A stretch of 64,000 nt of DNA, taken from Cyanidiococcus yangmingshanensis (Eukaryota > Rhodophyta > Bangiophyceae > Cyanidiales > Cyanidiaceae). The position numbers were made by a program, and so were the translations under genes. The stretch is from the NCBI GenBank assembly GCA_013995675.1, contig VWRR01000019.1:62001-126000 (forward strand), in the 5' to 3' direction. Positions 1 through 10,895 of this stretch are shown piece by piece. Numbering within the stretch: position 1 is the stretch's first letter; each line of letters begins with the position of its first letter. The notes under the pieces were generated by a model. It was not told the origin of the DNA. It ran no database searches and saw only the letters and a list, made by a program, of their open reading frames with translations.

Positions 1-279
1 TCTTGTAGGTTGCGTTGTAGAAGGCACCTGCAAGCGGATAACATCGGCACGCAAAGCTTCCAGCTCACGCTGCATCAGCACACGACTGAATCGCAACTGG
101 TCTACTTGGGTACGCAATGCCGCGAGGGTTGCCTCCCACTGGTGTCGCTCCCATAACATGCGATGATCCGCCAACTGTTCCGAACGAGGCAGTGACGCTC
201 CACTTGATTCAGTCTGCTGCTGCTGGCTATGATGCAGCGACTGCGACGCGACATGCTGCAGCTTCTTTCGCCTGAACAT
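1..279 (-). CDS. 5' part of a coiled-coil protein gene, runs off the left edge
   Basis: An open frame on the minus strand begins at an ATG (277-279) and stays open to the window edge, so at least 93 residues are present and the C-terminus is missing. After a basic start (MFRRKKLQ) and a Gln run comes a long amphipathic stretch rich in Leu, Glu, Arg and Gln (for example LRTQVDQLRF, QRELEALRADV) that looks like a coiled coil. A second open frame just upstream (288-452, 54 residues, starting MEVGAKLASKEL) is also coiled-coil-like (AAEVERLREQN) but lies in another frame. The true N-terminus may therefore lie at 452 and be joined by a short intron or broken by an indel. No family is recognised. 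The reading frame is fairly sure; the start is not. Confidence 0.4.
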   Translation of the reverse strand, partial: MFRRKKLQHVASQSLHHSQQQQTESSGASLPRSEQLADHRMLWERHQWEATLAALRTQVDQLRFSRVLMQRELEALRADVIRLQVPSTTQPTR

Positions 280-452
280 TGGATGTTTCAGAATCTGCAG
301 TCGCGTTTGTCTTCGCCAGCTGACCTGACAGGATAGCGATACGTCCTCGTCAACGCCAAGTTCTGCTCGCGCAGTCGCTCCACTTCGGCTGCTCGTTGCG
401 TCTCGCCTACGTCAGTCAGTTCCTTGGAGGCCAACTTCGCACCGACCTCCAT

Positions 453-1939
453 CACACGGCCTGATCAGCTGAGAGAAACACGGGTCCCTCCTGAGGCAGC
501 GCAGCGCGACACGACGAGGTGCAGTGCGTTTCGGCTCGATCGACCTAAAGCGATCGTTTCCCCTCAATGACCCTGTGATTCGGAACCCACCACCCAACTT
601 TAACGGTTTGCAACGCCAACGCAACCAGAGTGCTTTTACAAAACACAGCTCGTGGCCAATACGAAAGAACAAACCGACAAAACTGTGACGGGGAGCAACG
701 CTATCCACCACAAGCCCGGGATTCCCGTTACCCGCACAACGGCATAATCTCCCGCCACTGTACTTGTCGATGCCAACCGCATCGCCGTTAGTCTCTAACG
801 CACACTAGTGATCGAGATGATTTCACAGAACTACAGTGAAGGGTTGAGCAGTATCCAGTAGCAGACAGCCTCTCAGGCCGAGAAATCTATAAAAAACAGG
901 ATCCTAGAAAACAATGGATCGAAACCGTATAGATCGAAGCTGCAGGGTCCTCTGCACTGGACACGAATCGAGTTCCTGTCTGGATAGGTTTGGTTTACAA
1001 ACCACGCAACCGGTGCGGATGGCGTGCAACGTACGGAAACCTGCTCGCAGTATCGAATCCACAATATGCAAGCATCCGATATCGTATCAAGCGATCGTGA
1101 TACTGGAAGAGGTTGCAGAAACGACCGACGCCCCGTTGCTCGATCAGTCCAGTTGGCATTATCTGAGCGATCGCCTCAGCAACCATCGCCAGCGCAAGGC
1201 TTTGAGGCAAAACCCCAGAACCATGAAATCGAAGAGCGCTGCAATATACCTTTCGAAGCGACAGGGAAGCGCTCCTCGACACAACCGTACACAACCGGTC
1301 GCTCATATCTCCTACTGACCCGCATCATTGTATCGGCCGTATTCGGGCATGAGCTTGGTGTTTTATGGCGACTGACGAGACTCCTGGAATGATATTGCAA
1401 GTCTCTGCTCGCTCGATTCGCCTTCAACGATCTGAATTCATCAGCATACAACAGTTTCGTCCATCAAACAGATGACGGCTGAACCCTTACACCGAAACAA
1501 CTTGGCCACATTTCTAAAGACAAATACGGACATGTCCCTGCTCGAGCGAAAACTCAACACAGCACGAGGAAGAGACGCAATGCGATGCGTGTCGAGGATT
1601 TCGTTCAGCCAGCCAAGCGTGGAACAGGCGATACCATTCACCGAAATCATCATCGACAAAAAACTCGTCTATGATCGTGCTCTACCCTTTGGTACTCATT
1701 CACTCCAAGCTCATCAGTTCGTCTCCGGGATGTAGACGAACTAATGAGCATCAACAGCGTACCTACCGTACAAGCCACGGAGCGTTTTCGGTCTTACAAG
1801 CGCAAGGACAGTTGTATGCCAATATATACAGAGATGTCGCACAAATTTCATCTGGCTTGCACGTCCTTGGCGTCGCGCCCTCTTCGCGCCTCTTCCATTG
1901 CCCTTCAACGGGTCTCAGTTCGGTGGTGCACTGGCTTGT
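453..1939. other. Intergenic region, no supported gene
   Basis: This stretch holds only short overlapping open frames on both strands. The longest is about 134 codons at 914-1318 (+) and has no recognisable domain. The region lies between the divergent coiled-coil gene and the first bromodomain gene, so promoters for both are expected here. No tRNA, repeat or hairpin was recognised. Confidence 0.4.
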
Positions 1940-3562
1940 ATGCGTCGTCCCCGACACCAGGTTTTCATTGACGACGAGAACGATGACGATCCCAGTGATC
2001 AATCCGCTGTAGCAAGTGATGAGGATACGGGATCGAATGCCGTCGCCCTGCGCAGTCGGCAACGCAGTCGTTCTCGACAGGGAGGCTCTGAAAGCACGGA
2101 CACCAGCGAACCTGGTCGTCCACGGCGACGACTGCGTCCATCGACCAGCAGTGTAGAGAGCGGCTCCAGACGGAACGTTGTCACCCGAACGCGATCGGCT
2201 GCATCGCTTCGAGCCAGTACAGACCTGCCGAAAGCGCCGTCCGACGCAGACACGTTTCTGAATACCGTGGCGATCCTGATTCAACAGCTGCGTCAACATG
2301 ATCGATATGGGTTCTTTTCGGCTCCCGTTGATCGAGAAGAGGCACCCGACTATGATGAGATCATCCGACAGCCGATGGATCTCGGTACGATGCAGCAGAA
2401 GCTCGAGTCCGGGGCGTATCGACGACTCAATCAAGTTGAGCAGGACTTGGAGCTCATCTGGCGGAACTGTTTCACGTACAATCCATCAAATAGCATTTAT
2501 TACCGCGAGGCTGCTCGATTGCAAAAATGGGCACACAAGCAAGTCCAGTGGGCTCGACAGCGCCTTAGTGGAATTGCCGCGATGCCCAGTTCAACCGAGG
2601 GACAAACAGCGAGCGCTTCAACGCACACACGCGACGAGACAACAAGAACAGGTCGGGCTGCAACGAAGAGACCAATGGCACGAACAAGTTCGGGTTCGAG
2701 TGCGCTTCCACCAAGGCTGTCTTTGCGGGTTCATCTGGAGCCTCGCGAAGACGCCAGCTCACTGCCCGGAACGAGAGCGACGGCAACAGCAACACGACTA
2801 CCGGGCGCAGAGACCAAGTCAAAAACAGATGGGATTCAACGTGCTCTCATTGATGAGGCGTCAGATCCTGAAGCGTCTTATGCAGTGGCGGCTCAGGATC
2901 CAGCAGCATTTATAGAACGAGTGTGGCGAGCTTACTTGGCTCGAAAAAAACATCTCCGTATAGAGAAAGAACACTATCAGTTGTATCACCACCAAGAGCA
3001 GGCGCCGGAGAGGACACGTGCTATTGGTGACGACGCCAGAGCGATGCTCTCTCAATGGCTCGGCACTGTGGTGAAGAGAGAAGCCAACGCATCAGAACAG
3101 CTCTTTGGGGAAGTGCTCGAGGCTGCCGAAATCCCCGAAAATATGCTCCGAGGACCATGGAAGTCGCGCGTGCCGTCCGCCTCATCGTCGGAAAGGATGC
3201 GCTCGTCATCCGAGACGCCGCAGAACGTTATGGAAGGTAGGACTGGACACTCGTTCGAGCAGGATGCACGAGACGCCTCCGTGTTGAACGTTGGGACCTC
3301 TGGCTCGATACCAACGCCAAGGCCGGCTCCCAAGGCGCTATGGAATGCATTTCGACACGCCGTTGCTACGTTACGCATTGCCCAGATCAACAACCGTTCT
3401 CGAGAGGAGCAGACCCGACGATACGATACTGCACTCGCGCTCGCTGTGCGAATCGTGGAGAGTCAACCACCGGGGACGTATCTGAAAGAACGCGACCTGC
3501 AGTGTTTACGCGCCTGTGCCGAAAACCTGGTGCAACGATGCAATCCGAAGACATATTCTTAA
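1940..3562 (+). CDS. Bromodomain protein 1
   Basis: A 540-residue protein starts at the ATG at 1940; the frame is open a little further upstream but without an ATG. Residues 1-100 are acidic, then Arg/Ser-rich and probably disordered. A bromodomain occupies about residues 104-208. It carries the PVD/APDYDEII segment, the QPMDLGTM motif and the acetyl-lysine-binding Asn in FTYNPSNS (about N181), followed by a complete last helix. The segment order resembles the BRD7/BRD9 type more than BET proteins. The C-terminal part is low-complexity with short helices (YLARKKHLRIEKEH) and a conserved-looking end. It probably binds acetylated histones as part of a chromatin complex; the complex is inference. 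A related bromodomain is encoded on the opposite strand at 6975-7793. Confidence 0.85.
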   Translation: MRRPRHQVFIDDENDDDPSDQSAVASDEDTGSNAVALRSRQRSRSRQGGSESTDTSEPGRPRRRLRPSTSSVESGSRRNVVTRTRSAASLRASTDLPKAPSDADTFLNTVAILIQQLRQHDRYGFFSAPVDREEAPDYDEIIRQPMDLGTMQQKLESGAYRRLNQVEQDLELIWRNCFTYNPSNSIYYREAARLQKWAHKQVQWARQRLSGIAAMPSSTEGQTASASTHTRDETTRTGRAATKRPMARTSSGSSALPPRLSLRVHLEPREDASSLPGTRATATATRLPGAETKSKTDGIQRALIDEASDPEASYAVAAQDPAAFIERVWRAYLARKKHLRIEKEHYQLYHHQEQAPERTRAIGDDARAMLSQWLGTVVKREANASEQLFGEVLEAAEIPENMLRGPWKSRVPSASSSERMRSSSETPQNVMEGRTGHSFEQDARDASVLNVGTSGSIPTPRPAPKALWNAFRHAVATLRIAQINNRSREEQTRRYDTALALAVRIVESQPPGTYLKERDLQCLRACAENLVQRCNPKTYS

Positions 3563-4973
3563 GATTTTGTCGCTGTAAAGCGATCATGTAAAGAGCGGCA
3601 TCTCTGCTGTCCGATCCAGGTGATTCGTTGGAGGAGGCTCAGACTCTAGGCCGCCAACCAGGTGTTCAGATTCTCGGCTTCATTCCAGCAGCGAGCTGAT
3701 CGTATCGACAAACCGGGATACGATCTCGTCCGTTACAGTCGATCCGTCTCGAAATACCATCCTATCGTTACTTCAAAGAACAAGTCGCGTTTTTCGTTCG
3801 TGTCCCATAATCACCCAGGGCCTGCTCAGTTTTTTCCAGCAACAACCACGGAATGCATATGATTCCAGACGATAGCAGTATCGACGCTGGGCTCGAGCGC
3901 TCACCACCGATTCACCGTTCTGCAGGACATGTCTCTGAGTGTCGCATCACTTGATCGAGTTCACGGCATGACCCAGATAAACACTCGGTGTACCTGGTCA
4001 AGCAGCACAACAACAACAACAACAACTGACTCTGAGGACATGAATCGATCGAGGAGTAGCCGAGCACACGCGAGCGACACATCCCTGCTTGAACATTTCC
4101 CTGATCGACATGAACCGCAGAGGAAGAGGTATTGCTGACCATGATCGAGGTCGTCGCCGTAACCGGCAGTCACTCGTTGCTTGTTGCCAACCGGCATGTA
4201 TTCGTCCCAGCGTCGGTCAAGGCGTAGGACCAAAAACAAGCCGACACATTGGGTTTTTCTTCGATCCATTCACCCGGGGAATTCATGTGGCTCCGTGCCC
4301 TCTATGGACTGAGATGCAGCGCGCGTTTGAGCATCACCGCGACAGATATCCCCGGTGTTGTCTCGCTGGCAGCAGCAGCAACAACAAGCACTTGGTTCGA
4401 CACTGGCCTCCATCAAAGCCGATAAGGCGCTCCCAGTCACAGGTCGAGTTTGTCTCTATCACTCTATTGCAGCCAAGAGGATCGAATACGCGCTCTCACA
4501 GCATAGGTATCGTCCCGATGACGGCATCTCCCGAACGATCATCAACCCGTCCAGAGGATTGGGGAACCTCTCTAGCGCCACATTTTCCCGAAACAAATGA
4601 CTTGAATCAGCTGATCCTTCCTGGGGCTTCAGGAAGACATTCCACTTTCTGAAATCATTTTGTAATGTCGATATGTACCACACAAGTCCCGTGATACAAG
4701 CTTGCTCGTGGCGATCCAGGTCCGTGAATGCTCCCGAGACCTCCCGAGAGACGCAGCCAACACGGTGCCGATGCGGAACTGAACTGCTGCTGATGACTAC
4801 CACACAGACGTTTCGTGGAAGCGTCAAGGGCGGTGGCCAGAGAAACCCAGAGAACCATCGGAATCAACCATACGTCACTGGAAGAGTCCAGTCAACGGAC
4901 AGCAGATAACAGACACGACAAGATGCCTGAGGCAACGAGCCACGTCTCGCCTGGTCCGATGACTCTCTGGCAT
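3563..4973. other. Intergenic region with short triplet repeats
   Basis: No convincing gene is present in these 1.4 kb between the 3' ends of two convergent genes. There are short AAC repeats (about 4009-4027) and CAG/CAA runs (about 4368-4388). The open frames here overlap one another on both strands and show no recognisable domain. Confidence 0.4.
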
Positions 4974-6740
4974 TCAGCGAGACATCGAGGTGCTCTCGTT
5001 ACGACCTGGATTTGTGGTTGCATTCGCTGGTGTTGCTGTTGACGGCGTCAAGAGAGGTTTCGTGGGGCGTGATCCCTGACGCCAGAGATTGGGCGGACGA
5101 TGTCGCTTGTATTTGACCCAAAAGAGACCGCACGCGTTGCAGAGTCGTTGGTCTTTGGTTTCACCTTGTCGCCATCCAGGAGTGTCCGCTGTGCCGCAGT
5201 TGGCACAACAAAGCGGCGTGTCTGGTACCGGCACGCTCGAGGAAGCCAGCGTCGGTCCAGTCTTCCCTATGAATCGATGACTGCTGTTCGTTTGGTTGAC
5301 GCCGCTTGTTGCAATCGTCACTGGGCTTGGTGGTCGCGATACCTCCGGGAGACGTGGCCGAGTTGCCGCCTGATCGCTGGCTGCCAGTGAACGAACATGT
5401 CCTGCAGCTTGTTTGCCTCTCCAGGTCTGATCTGTCGCCGAATTCGTCCCAGCAACGGATTTCGATAGTCTCTCCTGATAGGAGGTGTCTATGGCCGATG
5501 AAAGGAATCCTTTTGGTGACCAAGTTTGACCAGGCAGCGGTTGCTGCTCACTCAATTGAATCATTGCATCGAGCCATGGAATGCGCTTTCCGTAGGTATT
5601 GGTGCGCTCCCACAAATAGTCGCGAAGCGCCTGCAGCTCCTTGGAACTCACTCCGTATGGCGCACTGTCATCAATGGTGTCCAACGGAACCGATTCGACT
5701 TGTTCGGCAAGCTCTGCATCAAAAACTGTGTCCCGCAACCAGTCCAAATCAACTCCTTCCTGTTGCAGACGCAATACCTTGTCTCGAAATGACTGGCATG
5801 CTTCATCGAACTGTTCCATTCGAGCCTCTTGTGCTTCCTCAAGTTGTTTCTCCCAGGCGGCGACCTCAAGGCGCCACTGTTTCACGAGTCGTTCGCGCTC
5901 GGCATCCGGCGAAAGCAGTTCGTCTACAATACGGTAAGCCATATCTCCAGCATCATCAATAAACTGATGCAACGAGTGGGCGTAGGCCGCCAAGGTCATG
6001 TAGCGACGCCCTTGCAACGGTCTACAAGGATTCGGATGATACAACCAACTGGCAGACGCAGGATCATGATCGATGCTGTGCTTTGTTTCACTGGGACTAC
6101 CCGCGTGGTTTGGATCCATGGCTGCCAGGTCTGTCTGCAACGGTACAGCGGACACACCGGTCACTGACATGGCAACATGCGTCCGCCGTGTCCAGGAATG
6201 CAGCTTTCGAGAGACCTGGCTCAGTAGCTGTCGATAGGAGGTGGCCACTCGAGGCGAATGATTGGCACCACCACCATCCATACTACTAGTACTACTGCCA
6301 GCGCCAGCAACTGACTTTGGAAGAACTGTCCCTAGTCGATGCTGGTAACGCATCCAATCCCGCACCATCGTCTCCTGCAGAAGAAGAAACGAAGAAGAGA
6401 TTCGACCAAGCAGTGGCGGCCACAGTATATTCTGCTGGCAGGACCGCTTCCATCCAGTTGGCATGACGCTGGATTGCAGTGTTGGATGCCAGGTTATGTT
6501 TGGTGTAACGCGGACCACCAGAACCTTCTCTGTCAACCGGAAAGGACGCCTCGGCAGCGTCTGCACGTTGTCTCGAGTCCGATCGATAGGATGCACCTGC
6601 CGGCTCCTCTTCAATCCGGATTGGGGGTGCTGCAACATCTCTTGGAAAGGAAATTCGAATCGGCACCGTGGACAAGCTCCCTGTTTCGGATCTGTCCTGT
6701 CCCGGTTGTTCAGCGGTTGCAGACGTTTTCTCCCGAGCAC
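4974..6740 (-). CDS. GATA-type zinc finger protein (or C-terminal half of a bromodomain-GATA protein)
   Basis: The open frame is 588 codons. The 3' part is clearly coding: helical, acidic coiled-coil segments (about residues 280-335), a Pro/Ser/Thr-rich linker, then a GATA zinc finger at residues 512-550. The finger has spacing Cys-x2-Cys-x18-Cys-x2-Cys (CANC...CNAC), the plant and algal type, and a basic tail (KYKRHRPP). It should bind GATA-like DNA in the nucleus. The first 125 or so codons of this frame are doubtful, because a different frame over the same bases (6292-6740) looks more like protein. The genuine coding here probably continues from upstream in that other frame and enters this one near 6370. 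Start codon therefore unresolved. Confidence 0.7.
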   Translation of the reverse strand: MLGRKRLQPLNNRDRTDPKQGACPRCRFEFPFQEMLQHPQSGLKRSRQVHPIDRTRDNVQTLPRRPFRLTEKVLVVRVTPNITWHPTLQSSVMPTGWKRSCQQNILWPPLLGRISSSFLLLQETMVRDWMRYQHRLGTVLPKSVAGAGSSTSSMDGGGANHSPRVATSYRQLLSQVSRKLHSWTRRTHVAMSVTGVSAVPLQTDLAAMDPNHAGSPSETKHSIDHDPASASWLYHPNPCRPLQGRRYMTLAAYAHSLHQFIDDAGDMAYRIVDELLSPDAERERLVKQWRLEVAAWEKQLEEAQEARMEQFDEACQSFRDKVLRLQQEGVDLDWLRDTVFDAELAEQVESVPLDTIDDSAPYGVSSKELQALRDYLWERTNTYGKRIPWLDAMIQLSEQQPLPGQTWSPKGFLSSAIDTSYQERLSKSVAGTNSATDQTWRGKQAAGHVRSLAASDQAATRPRLPEVSRPPSPVTIATSGVNQTNSSHRFIGKTGPTLASSSVPVPDTPLCCANCGTADTPGWRQGETKDQRLCNACGLFWVKYKRHRPPNLWRQGSRPTKPLLTPSTATPANATTNPGRNESTSMSR

Positions 6741-6974
6741 GCTGCTGCGGATGTGGTATCCTCAAAGGAGAGCAGTGGGTCAGTCCCAGCATCACCGGCT
6801 CGGAATCGTACGGTCGTCGGCATGCTGCTCGACTCCTCGACGCTCTCCGAGGCAACCTCTTGACCAGGACGATTCGATATGACCGACAAGGACCCATCAC
6901 GATCATTGGATTTTTCCGCAGCTACACCAAATCCACGACGACACTCATTCTGTTCCCCATTCGAGTCCGGAGCC
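6292..6974 (-). CDS. Coding segments linking the bromodomain and GATA frames
   Basis: Between the stop of the bromodomain frame (6975) and the reliable part of the GATA frame, the minus strand has protein-like sequence without a gap but in two successive frames. One segment, open 7219-6710, contains PPKKRPSKAPD and DPLLSFEDTT. The next, open 6906-6292, contains PIRISFPRDV and NWMEAVLPAEY. Each change is +1 in the direction of transcription. Nothing here looks like an intergenic region. The simplest reading is one long gene from about 7.8 kb down to 4974, interrupted by single-base indels or small introns. Its residues suggest disordered linker, with no domain recognised. Confidence 0.4.
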
Positions 6975-7793
6975 TTACTGGGTCTCTTTTTTGGAGGGCG
7001 AGCATGGAGAAATCGTTCTGCTGCATCCCGAACAGCGGGCTCCTTCATGCCGAACAAGTCGTTCTCGTGCATGCTTCCAAGCTCGTCGAGCTTCTTGCTT
7101 ACATACCTCACCAGCTTTGTAGAAAATAGATTCCGGAGGATTGAAATAGAAACAGTTACGCCAAACGAGGTCGCAGTCGCGGACAACTTGCGTAAAGCTG
7201 GTGTATACTCGGTCTTCAATACGACGACGGATCGTGCCCAGGTCCATTGGCTCCTTGATAATATCCAAATAACCAGGTACGGCTATTGGATCAACTGGCT
7301 CAGCGAAAATGTCGTACACGTCTCGCTTCTGAATGCGGTCCAAGGCTGCCAGAAGGACTCGTTTCAGGGCAGGCCAGGCAGCGCTCAAGGCCTCGTTGTC
7401 TTCCAGTGAACCAAGTGGTCGTTTCTGACTGCGAGGTCGACGGGCTGTTCCCACTTGATCGGCTCGTTCTCTATCCGGCAACGTCGTTGTCTTCGTAGAC
7501 GAGGCAAGGGGGCTCTCAGTAGCCGCCTTGATGGGTTCTGTTGCCGAGTCTGGGGCGCGCTCCAGTCGATCGACACCACCTACTTTCCGCAGCCTCAGGT
7601 GAAAAACACTGCTTGCGGTGCTCTTGGGCTGCACCCGCACCAGTAGCGTCTCCCATGAAGATCCCTTATCACTGTTGAAACTCCTCAACCTCGGTAGAGT
7701 CGTCGAGCCAGCCACCACGAGTCTGATTCGGAAGACGTTTCGAACGCAACCCGCTGCACAGCGAACCAGTTCCAGAGGACTCCAATGTTCCAC
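6975..7793 (-). CDS. Bromodomain protein 2
   Basis: A complete bromodomain is encoded here: helix Z (ALKRVLLAALDRI), the FAEPVDPIAVPGYL loop, KEPMDLGTIRRRI, the acetyl-lysine-binding Asn in FYFNPPES, and a long last helix (CKQEARRAWKHA). The PVD...PGY...IIKEPMD arrangement again resembles the BRD7/BRD9 class. No ATG lies in this frame upstream, so the N-terminus is probably in another frame; a protein-like segment with EVEEFQQ lies just upstream in a different frame. The frame ends at a TAA (6975-6977), but coding character continues downstream toward the GATA finger. Function: acetyl-lysine reader in chromatin, by family. It may be the N-terminal half of a bromodomain-GATA protein. Confidence 0.75.
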   Translation of the reverse strand: MEHWSPLELVRCAAGCVRNVFRIRLVVAGSTTLPRLRSFNSDKGSSWETLLVRVQPKSTASSVFHLRLRKVGGVDRLERAPDSATEPIKAATESPLASSTKTTTLPDRERADQVGTARRPRSQKRPLGSLEDNEALSAAWPALKRVLLAALDRIQKRDVYDIFAEPVDPIAVPGYLDIIKEPMDLGTIRRRIEDRVYTSFTQVVRDCDLVWRNCFYFNPPESIFYKAGEVCKQEARRAWKHARERLVRHEGARCSGCSRTISPCSPSKKETQ

Positions 7794-7849
7794 CTTCCGT
7801 TCAAAGCGTTATCTCGACCAAGCACGATTCCCTGTTATTTCGTTTTCAC

Positions 7850-8745
7850 AGCTCGAATGAAAGGCTTGTCAACTCTTCAAGGAACTACAAACGGAGAACA
7901 TCGAAGCCCATTGAGTTTCCGACGAGTCCGTCTGCGGACAGCGTCCTTCCTGAATGCGTCGCAGCGTTTGGAACCCCCACTTGGTTGTTTTTGGATGATT
8001 CCAACGACCTGGTTTGATCTTCTCGAGCGTATACCCTTTGGAGGATATTCGTCGTTTGCTGCCTAGTTTCACCACAGTTTTGTGTGGTTTGGAGCACGCT
8101 CGACCTGATTGTGGCTCAAACCGTGAGGTCTCGAACGACCCAGAACCGCTGGTACTGGAACCGAGAGAGGACGCAAGACTCTTCTGTTTGTGCTTGAACT
8201 AGTGTTTATTCGTCAAGAGGTGCACTAGACTCGAATCTAGGTTAGACTAGGCCCTTTTTGCTGGCGCTTGGTACGAGTCAGAGACGACGCAGTGGTTTCG
8301 TCTCGGGCTGGTGTCTCGTTCCGCGGTTGGAGTCGGGAGCGCGCGATTGTCAACCGAACAGCAAACTCGTGTTTTCTTTACACTGCCAGGGGAGAATATT
8401 TGTTCGAGGGAAATCACTTCGAAGACTAGTTTTCCAGCTTTGAAAGCGTGCACGGAGCTACCTCGTGTCCGGAAGGGAAAGGCGATCGACACCTTCGCTG
8501 ACGATCCCTACTGAGGCAGTGTCGTTCGACTGTACCGATAAATTCTCGAATCATAGCATTAATCAGCAAGCACAACCTCTTGACGAGGTGTCTCATCGTC
8601 GGAGTCATTCATGAAAGAGTTTTCGATATGAGCCGCTCGAAATCGATGTCATCATCAAGGCCTACGGACACGAGTCTTCATCGATGTTACAGGATTTATT
8701 CTGGCGGAGCCGAGAATTCGAAAACTACACTCTAGACGCCTCTCC
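7850..8745. other. Divergent intergenic region
   Basis: About 0.9 kb separates the bromodomain 2 locus (-) from the CSA gene (+), so both promoters should lie here. Only short open frames without recognisable features are present. Confidence 0.4.
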
Positions 8746-10895
8746 ATGGATGAATCGACGTTTTCCTGGCTTGGTGCTCGTGAATGTGGGGATAGCGGGG
8801 CTGCCACTCGCCTCACCTTCTCTGTCAAGCACTTTGAACTGCAGCATTTGCGTGCGGATCGCTATCGTCCGACTGAGGACGCCATCGCGAGCTCCCCTGG
8901 GAAGTGCCTTGGCGCTTGACCAGGTCGAATGTCGATGGCTTCTATGCGCTTTCAGCCATGGTGATGGTAGTCGTATCGCGCTTTTTGATGTTCAACCGGA
9001 TGCTGCTTGGACAATGGAGCGAAACTCGACTCGCGAGACAACCGGCGCTCAGTCGTCCATATCCTGGAGTTGCACCATGCATGGGGAAGGTCTTGGCTGT
9101 GAGCGCTTTGCCATTGATGGAAACATCCGTTCATGCGGCTTTGGGTCAACGAGGTGCCTCCATCGCAACTGATACCGACTTGGTATTGGACACCGCAAGC
9201 GCATCTCGGAGTCCTGCGCGAAATCGTGATCTCTGTACAGCGCTCGCTTGGTATCCGCTCGATAATGGCCTGTTCGTGAGTGCACATGCCCACGGAATGG
9301 TACATATCTTCGATGCCACAACGTTTCAGCCTGTGTCGACGTTTTCGTTTAGACCACCCGTCCGCGGTTTGGACTGGAATCGCGGCCTACGCCAGAGCAC
9401 GGCTCGGGTGCCATCGACACAGCCATTGAGTTCGCTCTCAACTTTCCAGGGTAGTGCTGCAAGTCCATATCTCATCGCGGTGGCATCGGCCGAGACCGAA
9501 CACCAGTTACGGTTGCTTGACCTCGTGAGCGGCGCTACAACACACTCGCTCGTGGGCCATACAGCGGCGATCTCATCAGTACGATGGTTCCCATTTCACG
9601 AGTACTGGCTGGTGAGTGGTTCCACCGATGGCCGCATTCGTGTTTGGGACATTCGCAAAGGGGGACGCGCCGCCTGCCTCGAAGTGCTCGATTTCGATCA
9701 TGTGGCTCCGTCAACGAGAACATCAACGGATGGGGTCCGTCCGACAAGGCCAGATCGAGACCAGCCAGAATCCATAGCGATGTCTGTGGATGCATCATCG
9801 GCGTCTGTTGATGAGATGCGCGAACCGAATACGTTTGCAGAAAGTGCTCGTCTCGGCTACACGGCATGGTCCGAGTCAGCCACACGTTCAAGACTGCAGC
9901 CGTGGGAAGCCAGTCCTAGCGCTGGGAACCTCATGGACGCTCACAAGCCAGGCACCGAGTTGGGAAGCGTCACGGTGCACCCGTCATCGGCAGGCTTGGC
10001 GGGCAAGCGACGACGCTCCCGAACTGATTCGTCCTCGGCGCCATGGGGCATTGCAGCTGGTACTCAGGCAATGGAATGGCGACTCGATTCAACCAGATAC
10101 AGAGATGTCGCCTCCGGATGGATCTTTTTGGAAAGGAACAGCCCGATAGCGTCCACGTCAGCAGAGGCACGACCTATCGGGTGTGCTCTCGCAAAGGATC
10201 GTCGGGCACATCCATCATCCGAGCGGGGTATTCTGAGCCTGCGTTTCTCTTCAGAGGGTCGCTACCTGGTATCACGCTGCGACCGAATGTTGCTCGTCTG
10301 GGATGCGTTCACTGGACATCGCCTCCAGCGCGCTGTCCTGGATCTTACGGAAACATTTGGCCTTGAGGCACGATCCGGTGACCAATACGCGCCGCTGGGC
10401 AGCCCCCGACACGGCAGATGGAGACAGGGTCGCACCTTGGGTCGCACCATGGCGCTCTATCGTTGGGACTCGCCGGACTTGCCGTATTACCTGGGAGACC
10501 AGCGCATGGTGACCGGTCCTGGTATCGACTCGTCTGGAATCTGCTGGCTCGCCCGAGATGCAAGGGTGTATGCGCTCCGCTGTTCACCGTTCCTGGCTGC
10601 ACCTCAGGGCCGTCAGCCATTGGCAACGTTGGTGGGACCCACTCGAAGCACAGTCTACGCGCTTACAACACACCCAGAGCGTATGGAAGTCTACACAACC
10701 GGCGCTGGTGGCCTCGTCCAGGTTTGGAGCGGCCTTTCGCTTCCCCAAAGGACCGGATGTGGACACGACCCGAGCAGCCAGCTCCATCATTCGATGCGCA
10801 CGCCCTTGGAAACGAACGCAGCCGAGGCCACACCAACCGACACGGACGAGTGGCTGACGGCCATGGAATTCCCTGGCGACTGGGGCCCCCTCTAG
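8746..10895 (+). CDS. Cockayne syndrome A / ERCC8-like WD40 protein
   Basis: The homology runs through three frames. Frame 1 from the ATG at 8746 gives WLGARECG, like the CSA N-terminus. Frame 2 (about 8920-9160) gives the first WD repeat (ECRWLLCAFSHGDGS, ALFDVQ). Frame 3 (to 10895) gives LAWYPLDNGLFVSA, SSVRWFPFHEYWLVSGSTDG, RVWDIRKGG and two further WD repeats near 10210-10340 and 10630-10740. The WYP.D.G signature is typical of CSA, the substrate receptor of a CUL4-DDB1 ligase in transcription-coupled repair. A disordered insert of about 170 residues with a basic GKRRRSR patch (about 9700-10200) separates the WD blocks. Two +1 frame changes, near 8920 and between 9000 and 9165, are probably indels; a small intron cannot be excluded for the second. 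Confidence 0.75.

Noticed and set aside
6975-7130. Intron starting at GTATGT inside the bromodomain gene
   Set aside because: A good-looking donor lies within the last bromodomain helix, but using it would remove part of a helix that is complete and well conserved when unspliced.
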